Below, one piece after another: positions 54,455-64,000 of a stretch of 64,000 nucleotides of DNA. Source of the stretch: Gracilariopsis chorda (taxonomy: Eukaryota; Rhodophyta; Florideophyceae; Gracilariales; Gracilariaceae); the NCBI GenBank assembly GCA_003194525.1, contig NBIV01000016.1, positions 310,001 to 374,000 of the forward strand. Reading direction: 5' to 3'. The position numbers and the translations under genes were made by a program. The notes below the pieces were generated by a model, which worked only from the letters and a program-made list of their open reading frames with translations, ran no database searches and was not told where the DNA came from. Numbering within the stretch: position 1 is the stretch's first letter; every line of letters begins with the position of its first letter.

Positions 54455-54724
54455 ATGCACTCTTTGACATATTTCCTAAAGCGGTCATCAACGCTTCGCC
54501 TATACCGGGATATTCTAAGAGCTGCCCGAGCAGCACCTGATGATGTTGGGAAAGCTATAAAGGAGGAGGCGCGAAGACAGTTTGAAAGCGACATACGAAA
54601 CAATCCTAATCCTGACTCGCCCCAGGTAGATTTCCTGATTTCCAAAGGCCGAGAAAAAACTCGACGAGCTGCGAAAAATGCTCGCTTTGGTTCAATAGTG
54701 CGCCCCCTTGACCGTGGATCGTGA
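54455..54724 (+). CDS. LYRM2: LYR-motif protein, LYRM2-like
   Basis: LYR proteins are small mitochondrial adaptors that bind acyl carrier protein and help Fe-S or respiratory complex assembly. From the Met at 54455 the product is 89 aa, the same size as LYRM2. It has SLTYFLKR before the diagnostic LYRDILRAARAAP, then EARRQFESDIRNNPN and VDFLISKGREKTRR, matching the three-helix family pattern with the conserved Phe. The frame is open back to 54287 (145 aa), but the extra residues lack family features. It converges on ERB1 with about 110 bases between stops. Confidence 0.8.
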   Translation: MHSLTYFLKRSSTLRLYRDILRAARAAPDDVGKAIKEEARRQFESDIRNNPNPDSPQVDFLISKGREKTRRAAKNARFGSIVRPLDRGS

Positions 54725-54832
54725 TTCAAGTTTTATGTGTTGACTGCGACATGTATAGCTATGACAACTATCATGGTGGCTTTTATGTACAAATGTATGT
54801 AATGAACTTCTGTTTGGTCGAACTCTATTTCT

Positions 54833-57036
54833 TCAACCTTGCGAGCAGTCCGTTAGCAAATGAATGGTGCCATCAGCACCACTCGTGAAAAGCCAGGGTA
54901 ACCGGGGATGCCAAGCGATATCGAGAACGCCAAGTGAATCCACTATCTTAGAACAACGCTCTAACTTTCTCAGTGGCACTATCAACGCGTTCTTTGTAAG
55001 ATCATCGTAAACCGTTCCATGAAAAACATGACTTGACCCGTCATCAGCTGCATCTGCAAACAAAGGCAAGCGGGGATGGAACTTTCCGACACGAACAGCT
55101 TTCTCATGATTGCGGATAGTCTTATAAGGCCGAGCGGACAAATCGAGATCGAACCAACAAACCCGCCTATCATACGACGTCACTAGGATGTGATCACCAC
55201 TCGGATGAACATCAATTGAAGAAATCCATGACACTCCTGGCCGCAACGTTTTCACCAGCTGTTGCAAGGCCAAGTTGTACACCCGAACGTGATGCATCGT
55301 AGCCACTATGAAGAACGGCCTCGTCGGATGGAATTTCACGGCCTGAACTAAAGCTGAGCGTTTCTTAAACGGCGATTGTGACGAGCGATGACTTAGGCGG
55401 TGAATATACACACCTCCCCCGGATCCATCCTTGCCCGCGCATGCTAAGTAATCCCCTTTCCGGTGCCATGCAAGATGCTTCAACAGCTTTCCATGTCTTA
55501 TGAGTATCATAGAGGACTTGTCTTCGAGTCGAAGGTCCTCGCCGTTGTTAGATTCCCTAACGCCGTTCTCCTTGTTCTCATCCTCGCCATCCCCCAAATT
55601 ACGCTCCTCCCAGCGAATACCCATGTCTTCCATTTTCTCTTTTACCTTTTCGTCTGGTTTGCCATTCACGCCCCCAATCATAGGGTCAGTGTCACTTTCT
55701 GTTAGACCCATAGCTGAGGCAGCTGAGACTATTATGAGCGTATTGCCAATTGAAGCAGCAAAAGCGTACGTCTCATCTTTGGGACACCACTCAACGATAG
55801 TAACCGGCGGCGCGGAACCGTCTACTTTTTCTACGAACATTCCTAGATTCCATGTGCACTGTTCGTATCCACTATCGATCTCCCAAAGCCTGACATACCC
55901 ATCATCAGAGCCTGATAGTAGCCATTGCCCTTGTGGGTGGACGCTTATTGACCGAGCGCGATACGGGAGCGGTCCAAAACTGTTGACGATGTCAGTTGGA
56001 AAGGGTCTCAGTTCGCGAGGAGTAGGTAGTTTCGGAACAAGGTCTTCAGGATCAATCTTGGTTTGATCCTTCCTCACGCGCACTGCAAGGTAAAGATCAA
56101 GGCATCTTTCAAACCGCTCCTTGACAAAATTTTCGTACAGCGGAACATGGCGAAGGGCTGAGTGTTTTGCAGGCAAATATGAAGTTGCTCGTTCCTCAGG
56201 ATCAAGCTCCTTCCATTCTTTCTCTTCCTTCTCATCTGGCAGGTATTCTGCAGGAGGGTTATAGCTCTCTGCATGATTCGGCAGTGGTGGTTTGGGAGCG
56301 GGAACTTTCATGATGTCTCTTGCTCTTTCGGACTTGGTCATATCTTCACGTGTCTTTGGTTCGTGATTCTCCCAGACGTCGTACTGATAAAGAATTTCTT
56401 CTTGTTTTGCATCTCGAGCTATTTCGCTGGGACGACGCATCTTGCCGGCACGCATAGCGCGGACAAACTTGACGACCATTCTTGCCTCATGTCTGGATGG
56501 AAGAAAGCGCCGCTTCGGTTCTGGTGCTGATGTAAGTGGATGCTGCATTATAGGGCCAGACCAATGAACTATTTCGTCCTCTTCATCATTTTTGGCAGTC
56601 GGATAGCGACCGACCCGCATTCGGGAGATTTCCTTTAGTTCTTGATGTGTCAACTCTATCACTTCGTCGTTCTTTTCGTCATATATCTTGCGCCATGCTG
56701 ACGGATCTGCGGCGAGGTCTAGTGCTGTCGGCCTGTTCTTTGCAATGATTTTCTCCCAGACTTATCATAGCCAATATGGTCATATCCTTCATACCATCGC
56801 ATGGGAATATCCCCGACTGGATTCACGTCGCCATCTGATGAGGAATCTGACTCTTCTCCCCGCTCGACGTCACTCGCTGATTCCTCTGAACCATCATCCT
56901 CCAATTTTTCGACATCTCCCTCGAGAATTATTTGTTTAGAAGAGGGGCTGAAGCCAACATCTATTCCGTCATCATCGGAGACAACAGGGCTTTCCGATTG
57001 CGGAGAAGGTTCTCTTCTTTGTTTCTTGGGAGGCAT
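54833..57036 (-). CDS. ERB1: Erb1/BOP1 60S ribosome-biogenesis factor with apparent frameshift
   Basis: A nucleolar scaffold of the PeBoW complex (Nop7/Pes1, Erb1/BOP1, Ytm1/WDR12). The start MPPKKQRR (57036) leads into an acidic region and the conserved WYEGYDHIGYDKSG. The frame then breaks at a CCC run (56755-56757 on the plus strand, GGG on the coding strand). The next frame carries on with EKII.., WRKIYDEKN and ELTHQELKEISRMRVGRYP, the BOP1NT signature EPKRRFLPSRHEARMVVKFV, then a C-terminal WD40 propeller (ISVHPQGQWLLSGSDDGYVRLWEI and others, ending SGADGTIHLL). One extra base would restore about 734 aa. No splice sites explain the break, so either a sequencing error or a real mutation is possible. 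Confidence 0.88.
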
Positions 57037-58674
57037 AACAAAATATTGTTCACTCTCGCTGCTTCCGCTCACTGGTGTCCTTGGAATAGCAGACGTTGCT
57101 CGATCAAAGAACTACTAGCTAGGTTTCGTTTAACTTGTCTGTTCCATTGCTAGCTAGCATGGGATCAAGGAGAACGCCGCCGCCATGAACACGAGATTTG
57201 ATTGGTTCGTGTCATTAATTAGTCTTAATTTTTTCTGTCCATTTCAATTTTCCATTGCGTGAACCTTTCGGCACGAAGGGCATAGCTACCGTGTAGTCTA
57301 CCCTTCGGTACTTCAAATGAAAGTGGAGTGAAGTTCACACTGTGAGCATTGCTTCCCGGGGCAAAGCCCAGCCACAATACACACCGTCTTGATCCCACAT
57401 CAGCAACTTTCGATAGATACCCGTCGGTGACAGAACAGAAAGTCCGTCGTATCTACCAGTATAGAAGCTTAGAAGCGTAGACGTACCTTGAAAAGCTGCG
57501 GATAGATCTAATTTGATGGTTTCTTATCTTTGCCCGTTGATGATTACGAAAAAGAACCCATTCAATATTCTTATCCCAGTGCAGATTCAACTCTGCGTGC
57601 TTGCAACTGTTCGTAGGTTTTCGGATTCGCAGTGGTTGAATGATTTCCCATCGACGTTCCCGGATACTTTCAAAATTCATTTATTAAACGCACGGTCCTG
57701 ACGAAACCCAGCTTACCTCACCACTAGAGTTTTCTCCTTGAAGGGGTTGCGTCGCTACTTGAGGTGGCTCTGAGTCGTTACATTTTGTGGTGAGCTTCCA
57801 AAACAGTCGCGTCGGACTCTATGGCATACAATTTTGCAGGCGTGTTCAGCAGTATCCACTGTGGGATATGAGGGGGAGAATCCACTTCTGTTGCCTTCAA
57901 AATTGTATCAAGTGTCCACTTCATAGTATTCATAAGATGCTGTGATGGCTGGACATTCATGAAGTACAAAGTGCTTGGTTGTTCGTTGCAGTGGAAAGCC
58001 TATCTAGGATAGACCTCAGTACCCCTTTCCCGAAGGTATTAAACGATAGTTGCTTTGATCGTGGTCGATGGACTTCGTCTACCAGACTGCCAGAGGGGTA
58101 GATCGAACCAAAACTGCATATCTGCGGAATTCCTCAGTTGCAGCTTCAGTTGTGAGTTGTCAATGGCTGACATCTTCTCTGTCCCGGCTAAGGTTAGCAC
58201 GTATTACTGTAAGTGCCGGGAAAGTCATTCGCAACGAGCCAGTGCATCATGCAGCCACGTTGAAGCAAGATTAGTGAGAACGATTATTTCTACGGATACA
58301 GATGTACAGAAGCTCTGGACGCACCTCTAAAATAACTGTTGTGCAGTATAGGTACAGTAATCTCCGCCTTTTACATTTCTGGGAGTCTGCCTTCTCATGA
58401 AATCATCGACAGTGGATATGTGTATCAACACAAGCACAAGCCACTGGAAAGCATGGCGACCTAGCAAGCCACCAATAACGTTACCACGATACCACTGGCT
58501 CAACTCCATTCAACAAGCACATGGGCTCCCAGGCTGCCGAAAGTTTAATGTCCATCTCCTCAACGAGCTTGCTTTGCTACCGTGTACTGCTGGGAACAGC
58601 CACATGCTTTGTAACATCGGCCAGCACCGGTCGTACATTGGCTTCTCACGTCTCCGACGTCCGCAATTAGCAAT
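57037..58674. promoter_or_regulatory. divergent region between ERB1 and the Sec15-like gene
   Basis: 1.6 kb shared upstream region. It has CACGAAGGGCATAGCTACC and CTACCCTTCGGTA words near 57270-57312 that are partly inverted relative to each other. Short open frames around 57778-57969 and 58055-58330 have no family signals. Confidence 0.45.
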
Positions 58675-60126
58675 ATGGCCGAAGAAGACCCGCCGCCACA
58701 ACTACCGTCCTCAAGCGACGAACCCATAACTCTCCTCAACGCCGTCCGCACCGCATTTGCGAAAGATGCCGACCCAGAAATGTTTCTGGCCCGTGCATCG
58801 GATCAAATTCGAGAAATGGAACATGCTATCATCGAAACATGTGCCAAAAATCGCATCCGCACAGACGACAATCTGTACGCGCTCTTAGAATCTCGCGATG
58901 CGATCGCAGAACAGTCAGCAGAGCTCGACAAGAGCAAGCAGCTTGCCGCAGATATCACGACGTCAGTTAATGATGCTGTACGCGAACTGCAGGAGAAAGT
59001 TCGAATACGAAAGAATCTAGACGCAACGCTGGTTATTGCAGCTCAAACCCGTAAGATTGTCAGGATGTACGCCCGCACAGAAGATACTATCGATGCCCAA
59101 CGGCTTTACACGGCTCTTCGCATGCTCAGAATGCTTGAGGATGAAATGAAGGCAATTCAGAAGGGAACTGTTATTGAGGAACTCATACCTGACACGAAAA
59201 GGCTCAGGTCCAAGATAGTTGTACAAGCGCGAAAGGCGTTGCATGGATGGCTTAGCGTGATTCGCACTTTTGAACATCCCCTTGGAGAATATGCTGTATA
59301 CCATGCTGCTGCTCAAGCAGTCGCACACCGCTCTTTTCTCGAATCTTGTCGCGTTTCTACTGCTATTGATAGACATATTATGCCTTTTCTACCGGCCCCG
59401 ACTGGACTTGGGGCTTTCGGAAAACCGTGGACACCTCTTTTGACACCCAAACCAACAGCGTCTGTCCCCGTTTCGAAGAGAAGCTCACGAGCTGGGAGCC
59501 TGCGAGCAGTGAGCATGATTTCGGTACCATCATTATCCTCAGTGCAGAGCGGGGGTACGATTCCTTCGGAAAGCGGAATGGATACAAGGAGGAACTCAAA
59601 GCCTTTGATAAAAGAGTTTAGAGGTGAAGTGCCAAAGCTTTTCCTGCGCCCATTGCTGCAGAGTATTCAGGTTAACGAAGGGATGGATCTGGTCACAGAT
59701 ATGCAAAGCGAGTACCGTCGTGAGCGTTTGACGCAGTTGCACAACATTTTCGAGAACGCTCAAAGCTACAATGAGGACCCGTTTGCCATTGAAACGGATA
59801 CATTTCCCTTCATCGAAAAGCTGAAAAGTGCCGTGGTGGAAGAAGTGGTTTGCAGAGTATGTGGATTCTTTGTCGTTGAAAGGGCTGTTGAAACTTACTC
59901 TAAAGCACCATTAGTTTCTCGTGCGGTTGTAGACGGTGAGTGGTGGCCTTGGGCATACGCGCGTCTCAATGATCTACTAAGCAAGCTGGATAAGGCTTCA
60001 ACGGATGTTGCACCAGAGAAAAGTCGCGTGCAAAGCGTACGGGAGAACGTTTTGCGATTTGCACGGACAAATGGATTATGTGGGCGAACTGCTGATTCCG
60101 GAAGTGCAGTAGGCCAGCAATTCTAA
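58675..60126 (+). CDS. SEC15: Sec15/EXOC6-like exocyst subunit, short form
   Basis: The exocyst tethers secretory vesicles at the plasma membrane; Sec15 is the subunit that contacts Rab/Sec4. The 483-aa product has the expected N-terminal coiled-coil layout (REMEHAIIETCAKNRIRTDDNLYALLESRDAI), then RLYTALRMLRMLEDEM, ELIPDTKRLRSKIVVQARKALHGWLSVIRTFE, and a later VCRVCGFFVVERAV stretch. The family is usually about 750-800 aa, so the C-terminal Rab-binding helical part is missing. The frame ends cleanly at 60126 with no obvious exon after it. Homology is judged from pattern only; another CATCHR subunit is possible. Confidence 0.7.
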   Translation: MAEEDPPPQLPSSSDEPITLLNAVRTAFAKDADPEMFLARASDQIREMEHAIIETCAKNRIRTDDNLYALLESRDAIAEQSAELDKSKQLAADITTSVNDAVRELQEKVRIRKNLDATLVIAAQTRKIVRMYARTEDTIDAQRLYTALRMLRMLEDEMKAIQKGTVIEELIPDTKRLRSKIVVQARKALHGWLSVIRTFEHPLGEYAVYHAAAQAVAHRSFLESCRVSTAIDRHIMPFLPAPTGLGAFGKPWTPLLTPKPTASVPVSKRSSRAGSLRAVSMISVPSLSSVQSGGTIPSESGMDTRRNSKPLIKEFRGEVPKLFLRPLLQSIQVNEGMDLVTDMQSEYRRERLTQLHNIFENAQSYNEDPFAIETDTFPFIEKLKSAVVEEVVCRVCGFFVVERAVETYSKAPLVSRAVVDGEWWPWAYARLNDLLSKLDKASTDVAPEKSRVQSVRENVLRFARTNGLCGRTADSGSAVGQQF

Positions 60127-60489
60127 CTCGTGTCATGGAACCTGAATGTTCAAGGATGCCTTTGGTACGGTCGGTATTGGTACCGAAGGGTACGAAAGCT
60201 ACAGGGGTAAATGGTTATCATACGTTCGTTAGCATCATGGCCCGCAATGGATGTACGAAAAAGACTTCTTTTGTTTTACCGAAATGTCAAGAGAGTTGTA
60301 GTATCTTGACCAGAAGTTAGGGGTTCAGTTAACAAACCTGTTGACGCTTTCAGCGACCAAGATGGTGTAGGCGGAAAATCTGAGGTGCAACAGTATATCA
60401 TAATACAGGTGAGAACACAGGCACAGGTGGTTCAGATGAAACCGTTGCGTGATGTACAACAAAACATGCCGAGCGCCGGCGGTATCCGC
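60127..60489. other. spacer between convergent genes
   Basis: 363 bases. It contains GGTACGGTCGGTATTGGTACC, a partial inverted word at about 60167-60187. No continuation of the Sec15-like gene is visible. Confidence 0.5.
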
Positions 60490-61449
60490 TCACCAGGGTA
60501 TATGCTTGGTGCGATACTCACGCGGCCCCAGTAATGCATCTTCAACAAGCTGCATGGCCTTTTGTGCTGTCGGTCTGTCCTCCGGGGTACGTGAGAGCAG
60601 CTGTCTGAGAAGCATACGACTGGCTTCGGACACCTGGGCGAGGCGTCGAGAATCGAGCAATGCATCAACATCCAAGTGGCGGATGTCATGCATGAGACGG
60701 GCCTGCCCTGCTCTCTTGTACGGGAGACATTTGGTGAGCAAGGCGTAAAACAGGATACCACATGACCACATATCGCTGTACTGCGGAACGTAGGGGCGAC
60801 TGGCAGCAATCTCGGGGGCAGCATATTGCAAGGTTCCGCAATAGTGGGTAGTGGAAACGGGACCAGTTGGCGGACGCAAGTGGCACAAGCCAAAGTCAGC
60901 CAGCTTGATGTTTCCACGTTGATCGAGGAGAATGTTCTCTGGCTTGATGTCTCTGTGACTGATACCGTTGGAATGCATATAATGCAAGGCACTGAAGAGC
61001 TGACGCATGTACTTGAGGGCCTCCCGCTCGGGAAGAGCGGAGGATTTGGTGTCAAGATAGGTGTAAAGATCGCCTCGAGGACAAAATTCGGTGACGATAT
61101 AAACGGCTTTGTTGTCTTCGAATGCTTGATGGAAGGCGAGAATGGACGGATGTTTGAGTCGCTTGAGAACGCTGACCTCACGGAAAAGAGCCACTTTCTC
61201 GTCTTTGCGATGTACGTTCTTTTTCTTGACGATCTTGACGGCGACGTCGGAATGGTTCTTCCTGTCAATGGCTTGGTAAACGGTACCCATTAAGCCGCGG
61301 CCAAGCTGGTCTGTGATGAAGTAGCGGCCGTGGATGAGGGTGTGCCTTCTAGAGCAGGTGGATGAAGAGGATGACGACGAACTGGACGTTGAGTGATTGG
61401 ATGTGGAACTTCGTGTATCGCGCGATCGAGAGCGGGTAGACGTTGACAT
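60490..61449 (-). CDS. Ser/Thr protein kinase, CAMK/SNF1-like
   Basis: A 319-aa kinase that is almost only a catalytic domain after a Ser-rich start. Visible elements are the G-loop LGRGLMGTVY, the ATP Lys in VAVKIVKK, the helix-C Glu in LFREVSVLKRL, HRDIKPENILL, DFG in LADFGLCHL, CGTLQYAAPE, DMWSCGILFYALL, and the final Arg in RTPEDRPTAQKAM. All catalytic residues are present. CGTLQYAAPE and the spacing fit CAMK-type kinases, but no regulatory domain is attached. The Met at 61449 (MSTSTRSRSRD) is chosen; the open frame upstream to 61773 is Pro/Arg-rich and atypical. Confidence 0.88.
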   Translation of the reverse strand: MSTSTRSRSRDTRSSTSNHSTSSSSSSSSSTCSRRHTLIHGRYFITDQLGRGLMGTVYQAIDRKNHSDVAVKIVKKKNVHRKDEKVALFREVSVLKRLKHPSILAFHQAFEDNKAVYIVTEFCPRGDLYTYLDTKSSALPEREALKYMRQLFSALHYMHSNGISHRDIKPENILLDQRGNIKLADFGLCHLRPPTGPVSTTHYCGTLQYAAPEIAASRPYVPQYSDMWSCGILFYALLTKCLPYKRAGQARLMHDIRHLDVDALLDSRRLAQVSEASRMLLRQLLSRTPEDRPTAQKAMQLVEDALLGPREYRTKHIPW

Positions 61450-62110
61450 GGTGGAGTGTGAGGACGAAGAGCGGGCAGCCTGTCGGCACGAACGGGGAAG
61501 CGTGGGTTTTGGGAATGGGGGATAAGACGGGTCTTGCACGAAACGATGGCGCACAAGAACGGGAGGCGGGTGGTGTCGAGGCCGAAGCAGCAGTTGACCA
61601 TGTGCGTGGGGGGCCAGCGAACGGGCGGGAGGACGAGGATAGGCCAACATTTGAATCTGAAAGGCGAATGCGAGAAGGGGCAGAGGCGAAGAGATGGCAA
61701 GAGCGGGCGGCGATGAGGTCGCGGGGAGGTATCTGCGGCTTTTTACAGCGGGCGTGAAGCCGTGATGGAGCAAACCTTTTTACGCTTGTTCAGCGCGCGC
61801 TGCAGCGGAGCGAGGTGCTGTGTCACCCGTTCGGCGAGCGCTACCTGTAAACCGGCGCGCATTTTCGGACACGTGGCCGCTGTCGAAGTTGTCCTTTATT
61901 TCCTGCAATTTATGCGCACGTGCGACTGTGTTCTTCGCCGTCAGTGCGCAGCATCGCGTCTCGACGTTTTTTTTTTGGCTTTTCTGACGCCGCGGCGGGG
62001 CGCTGAATCTGAGGAGGACGGCGTGCACGTGCACGCCTCGTGCGCCAAAAGTGGCAGATATGCTGGACGCAAATTTGGGTGTCGTGTTGAATTGAACCCT
62101 ATCGCTTAGA

Positions 62111-62145
62111 TACCCTTGGTTACCTTTGTATAACTACCAAGGGTA
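62111..62145. repeat. inverted repeat of TACCCTTGGT
   Basis: A perfect 10-base inverted repeat (62111-62120 and 62136-62145) with a 15-base spacer. It is extended by AGATA/TATCT on the outside with a 2-base offset. Confidence 0.8.
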
Positions 62146-63162
62146 CCTATCTCGCGATTCTTTCTTTTTCTTGGCCCGGGAATGGGCACAAACGGAGCTC
62201 CACGGTGGCCATTCTGCCACCTATTTTGTGAGCCCACACCACACCGGCCACATCGCCTGCTGATCCGTGCTCTACCGTTGGTGGTAGTGATGCCATTCTC
62301 CTTGTCCCGACGTGCTGTTGGTTGTTGTTGCGGAATATGAGGCGCACCGCTGGAAACACAGAAAACTGTTTGCCGCGCCACAAACAGTGACCGTTTCCAG
62401 CCTTCGAAGAATCTTCGTTGCTCGTCGCTAATGGGGCATAACCGCGCATTTGCTCTCCCTGAGCTCTCCCACCGGGTAGTCTGCGCATCATTTCGTTAGT
62501 ACCCTTGGTGCATGCAGTGTTGCATGTAAACGTTAGAACGCTAAAGCATTACCCTTGGCAATATCTAACCTTATACTCGTCATCACCGAATCCACGCGTC
62601 CGCGCAAATGTTGGTTTTGAAACTTCCCCTTTCCGTCTTGCGCTGGCAGCATTTGCCCAAAACCCTTATCACCACACGCAGTTAAATAACGCCAACAAAG
62701 TGCACAAGTGTTCCGAGAACAAGCTTTGCCCTCACTCTGCAAACTTCACTCGTGCACGTGCACGCACTGCTGCGCGTCGAATACATGCAGTTGCATCTCA
62801 TGATGACATTCTCATCGCCGATAGCCACGCAACACTCATCCCGCGCCAATAAAACAATCGTCAAACATTGACTGCATTCCATACAGCTGTTTCCCTGTGG
62901 ATATGCGTCTTTCAGTGCACTCGTCCAAGAGACACCGACATCCCTTCCAGCCGCCAATCACGGCCACGTTGCTCAGCGCGCTCTTAAACCAAAAGCCATA
63001 GCCGTCAATCCGTGTGACCAACCATATCTCCCTCACGCTCTCAACGTTCCGCATATGTGCGATAACGCACATCCGGTACAACTAATTCTTCCAACTAATT
63101 CTTCGAACACACTTCGTTATCACTATTCCGCAAACATGAAAAAAGAACACTGATACAGTATA

Positions 63163-63200
63163 ACTACCCTACTGCACTAGCTACTAGTAGAGAGGGTAGT
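63163..63200. repeat. short inverted repeat
   Basis: ACTACCCT and AGGGTAGT flank a 22-base loop that itself contains the palindrome CTACTAGTAG. Confidence 0.75.
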
Positions 63201-63866
63201 CTAATTCCCCAACTGTATACCAGGAACAAAAATATCACGATTTTATAAGAGGAAATTGATTGTTTCTCTTTTCTCACGAGATTAGAGTTCTCAGCTTGGC
63301 TGGGGAAGGTTACATGGTCGGAGCACAAGCGATTGTCTGTTTGTTGATGAGTGCATGGCACCATGCATGGGATGTGATCAATTTAATTGAAGCTTCTCGC
63401 GACCTCTTCGAAGGAGAAGTAACAACTTCACCCTTGATCAGTCAACTCTTGACCCTCACAGGATCAATGAACACGTGCTGCTGACTTAAAAAATCGAGCT
63501 AAATCAGGCTCCTAATTGATTCTGTCAGCATCGCAAGCGACGCCCCTGCTGCTTTACGTCAGCAATGAGCGCGCTAGCGACAACGTAGCTACGGGCCTTT
63601 ACACTTCGGAGTTTGACCTGTGTCGTTTCTCTGCTCCCCTTGCGTCACATTTCCATTGCTTGCTTATCCATCTCAACGAGTTCTATGTCCGTGGTATCCC
63701 TATAACCCTTAACGGAGGTCAAAGGTTTGCCTCCGATATCTGAAGGGGCCAACGCGACTTCTCTGCCTGTGCCTTTCCTTTCGCAACACCGTTCCTGTTT
63801 GCCAATCGGAGTGGAGCAGCAGCAGCTCACCCAACAGCTCTACTCGTCGTCTGAAACTGCACCACA

Positions 63867-64000
63867 ATGTCAGGTGATACCTTAGAGCCAACTTCAGTCG
63901 CTCCGAACGGTGATATCACGGCGCAAAGGGAGGCAAACCTTGCCAAGCAACGCCAAGACCCGCGTCGCCTCTGGTTTTTGTTCTGGACCCTTGCAAAGCC
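63867..64000 (+). CDS. 5' end of a gene running off the right edge
   Basis: The ATG at 63867 (context CACAATGTC) opens a frame to the window end, giving 44 codons that start MSGDTLEPTSVAPNGDITA and reach QDPRRLWFLFWTLAKP. The polar N terminus followed by an aromatic, hydrophobic stretch suggests the first membrane helix of a transporter or membrane enzyme, but this cannot be decided from the visible part. Confidence 0.5.
   Translation, partial: MSGDTLEPTSVAPNGDITAQREANLAKQRQDPRRLWFLFWTLAK

Larger units (their letters stand above)
61450..63866. promoter_or_regulatory. divergent region between the kinase and the right-edge gene
   Basis: 2.4 kb shared upstream region with no recognised gene. 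Four copies of TACCCTTGG lie at 62111, 62137 (inverted), 62500 and 62550. The E2F-like GCGCCAAA is at 62042-62049. A T run is at 61969-61977. The inverted repeat ACTACCCT/AGGGTAGT is at 63163-63200. Confidence 0.5.

Noticed and set aside
58055..58330. A 91-aa frame upstream of the Sec15-like gene
   Set aside because: Several overlapping short frames of equal quality and no family signal; part of the promoter region.

Overview
This window is nuclear DNA from a eukaryote. Evidence for this is a Ran GTPase interrupted by a GT-AG intron, an Atm1-type mitochondrial ABC transporter, ribosome-biogenesis factors (Rrp7, Erb1/BOP1), an exocyst subunit, HMG-box and C2H2 proteins and a class I ribonucleotide reductase R2. 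Most genes are single-exon with long spacers that carry decayed repeats. One protein has a plausible plastid-targeting N terminus with an early Phe. Together this fits a compact algal genome, most likely a mesophilic red alga (florideophyte type). The lineage call is an inference; no marker gene settles it.

Layout, left to right. 0-5 kb: an uncertain 3' gene end, then RAN (+) and an M13 metallopeptidase (-). 5-11 kb: a C2H2 protein with a huge His/Gln repeat (-), divergent from a triple HMG-box protein (+). 10.3-13 kb: a gene-poor stretch with a repeat copy. 13-18 kb: a C2H2/transmembrane protein (+), HMG-CoA lyase (-) and RRP7 (-). 18-34 kb: four large minus-strand genes, namely an armadillo-like protein, an eight-TM membrane protein, ATM1 and an LRR / receiver-like / PP2A-B''-like fusion. 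34-43 kb: an accessory region with hairpins, inverted duplications, repeat copies, a possible broken membrane-protein gene and one candidate spliced gene. 43-46 kb: a small secreted Pro-rich protein (-), a tetraspanin-like four-TM protein (+) and an RpiA-like / DCoH-like fusion (-). 46-50 kb: a transposon graveyard. 50-64 kb: RNR2 (-) with E2F-type promoter motifs, an unknown 268-aa protein (-), a LYRM2-like protein (+) convergent with ERB1 (-, apparent frameshift), a short Sec15-like protein (+) convergent with a protein kinase (-), and the start of a gene at the right edge (+).

The genes do not form one pathway. Loose themes are growth and ribosome production (RRP7, ERB1, RAN, RNR2), mitochondrial Fe-S and acyl metabolism (ATM1, LYRM2, HMG-CoA lyase) and chromatin or transcription (HMG, C2H2). 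The most unusual proteins are two domain fusions: LRR + receiver-like + PP2A-B''-like, and RpiA-like + DCoH-like with both catalytic motif sets apparently lost. No tRNA, rRNA or CRISPR was recognised by eye.
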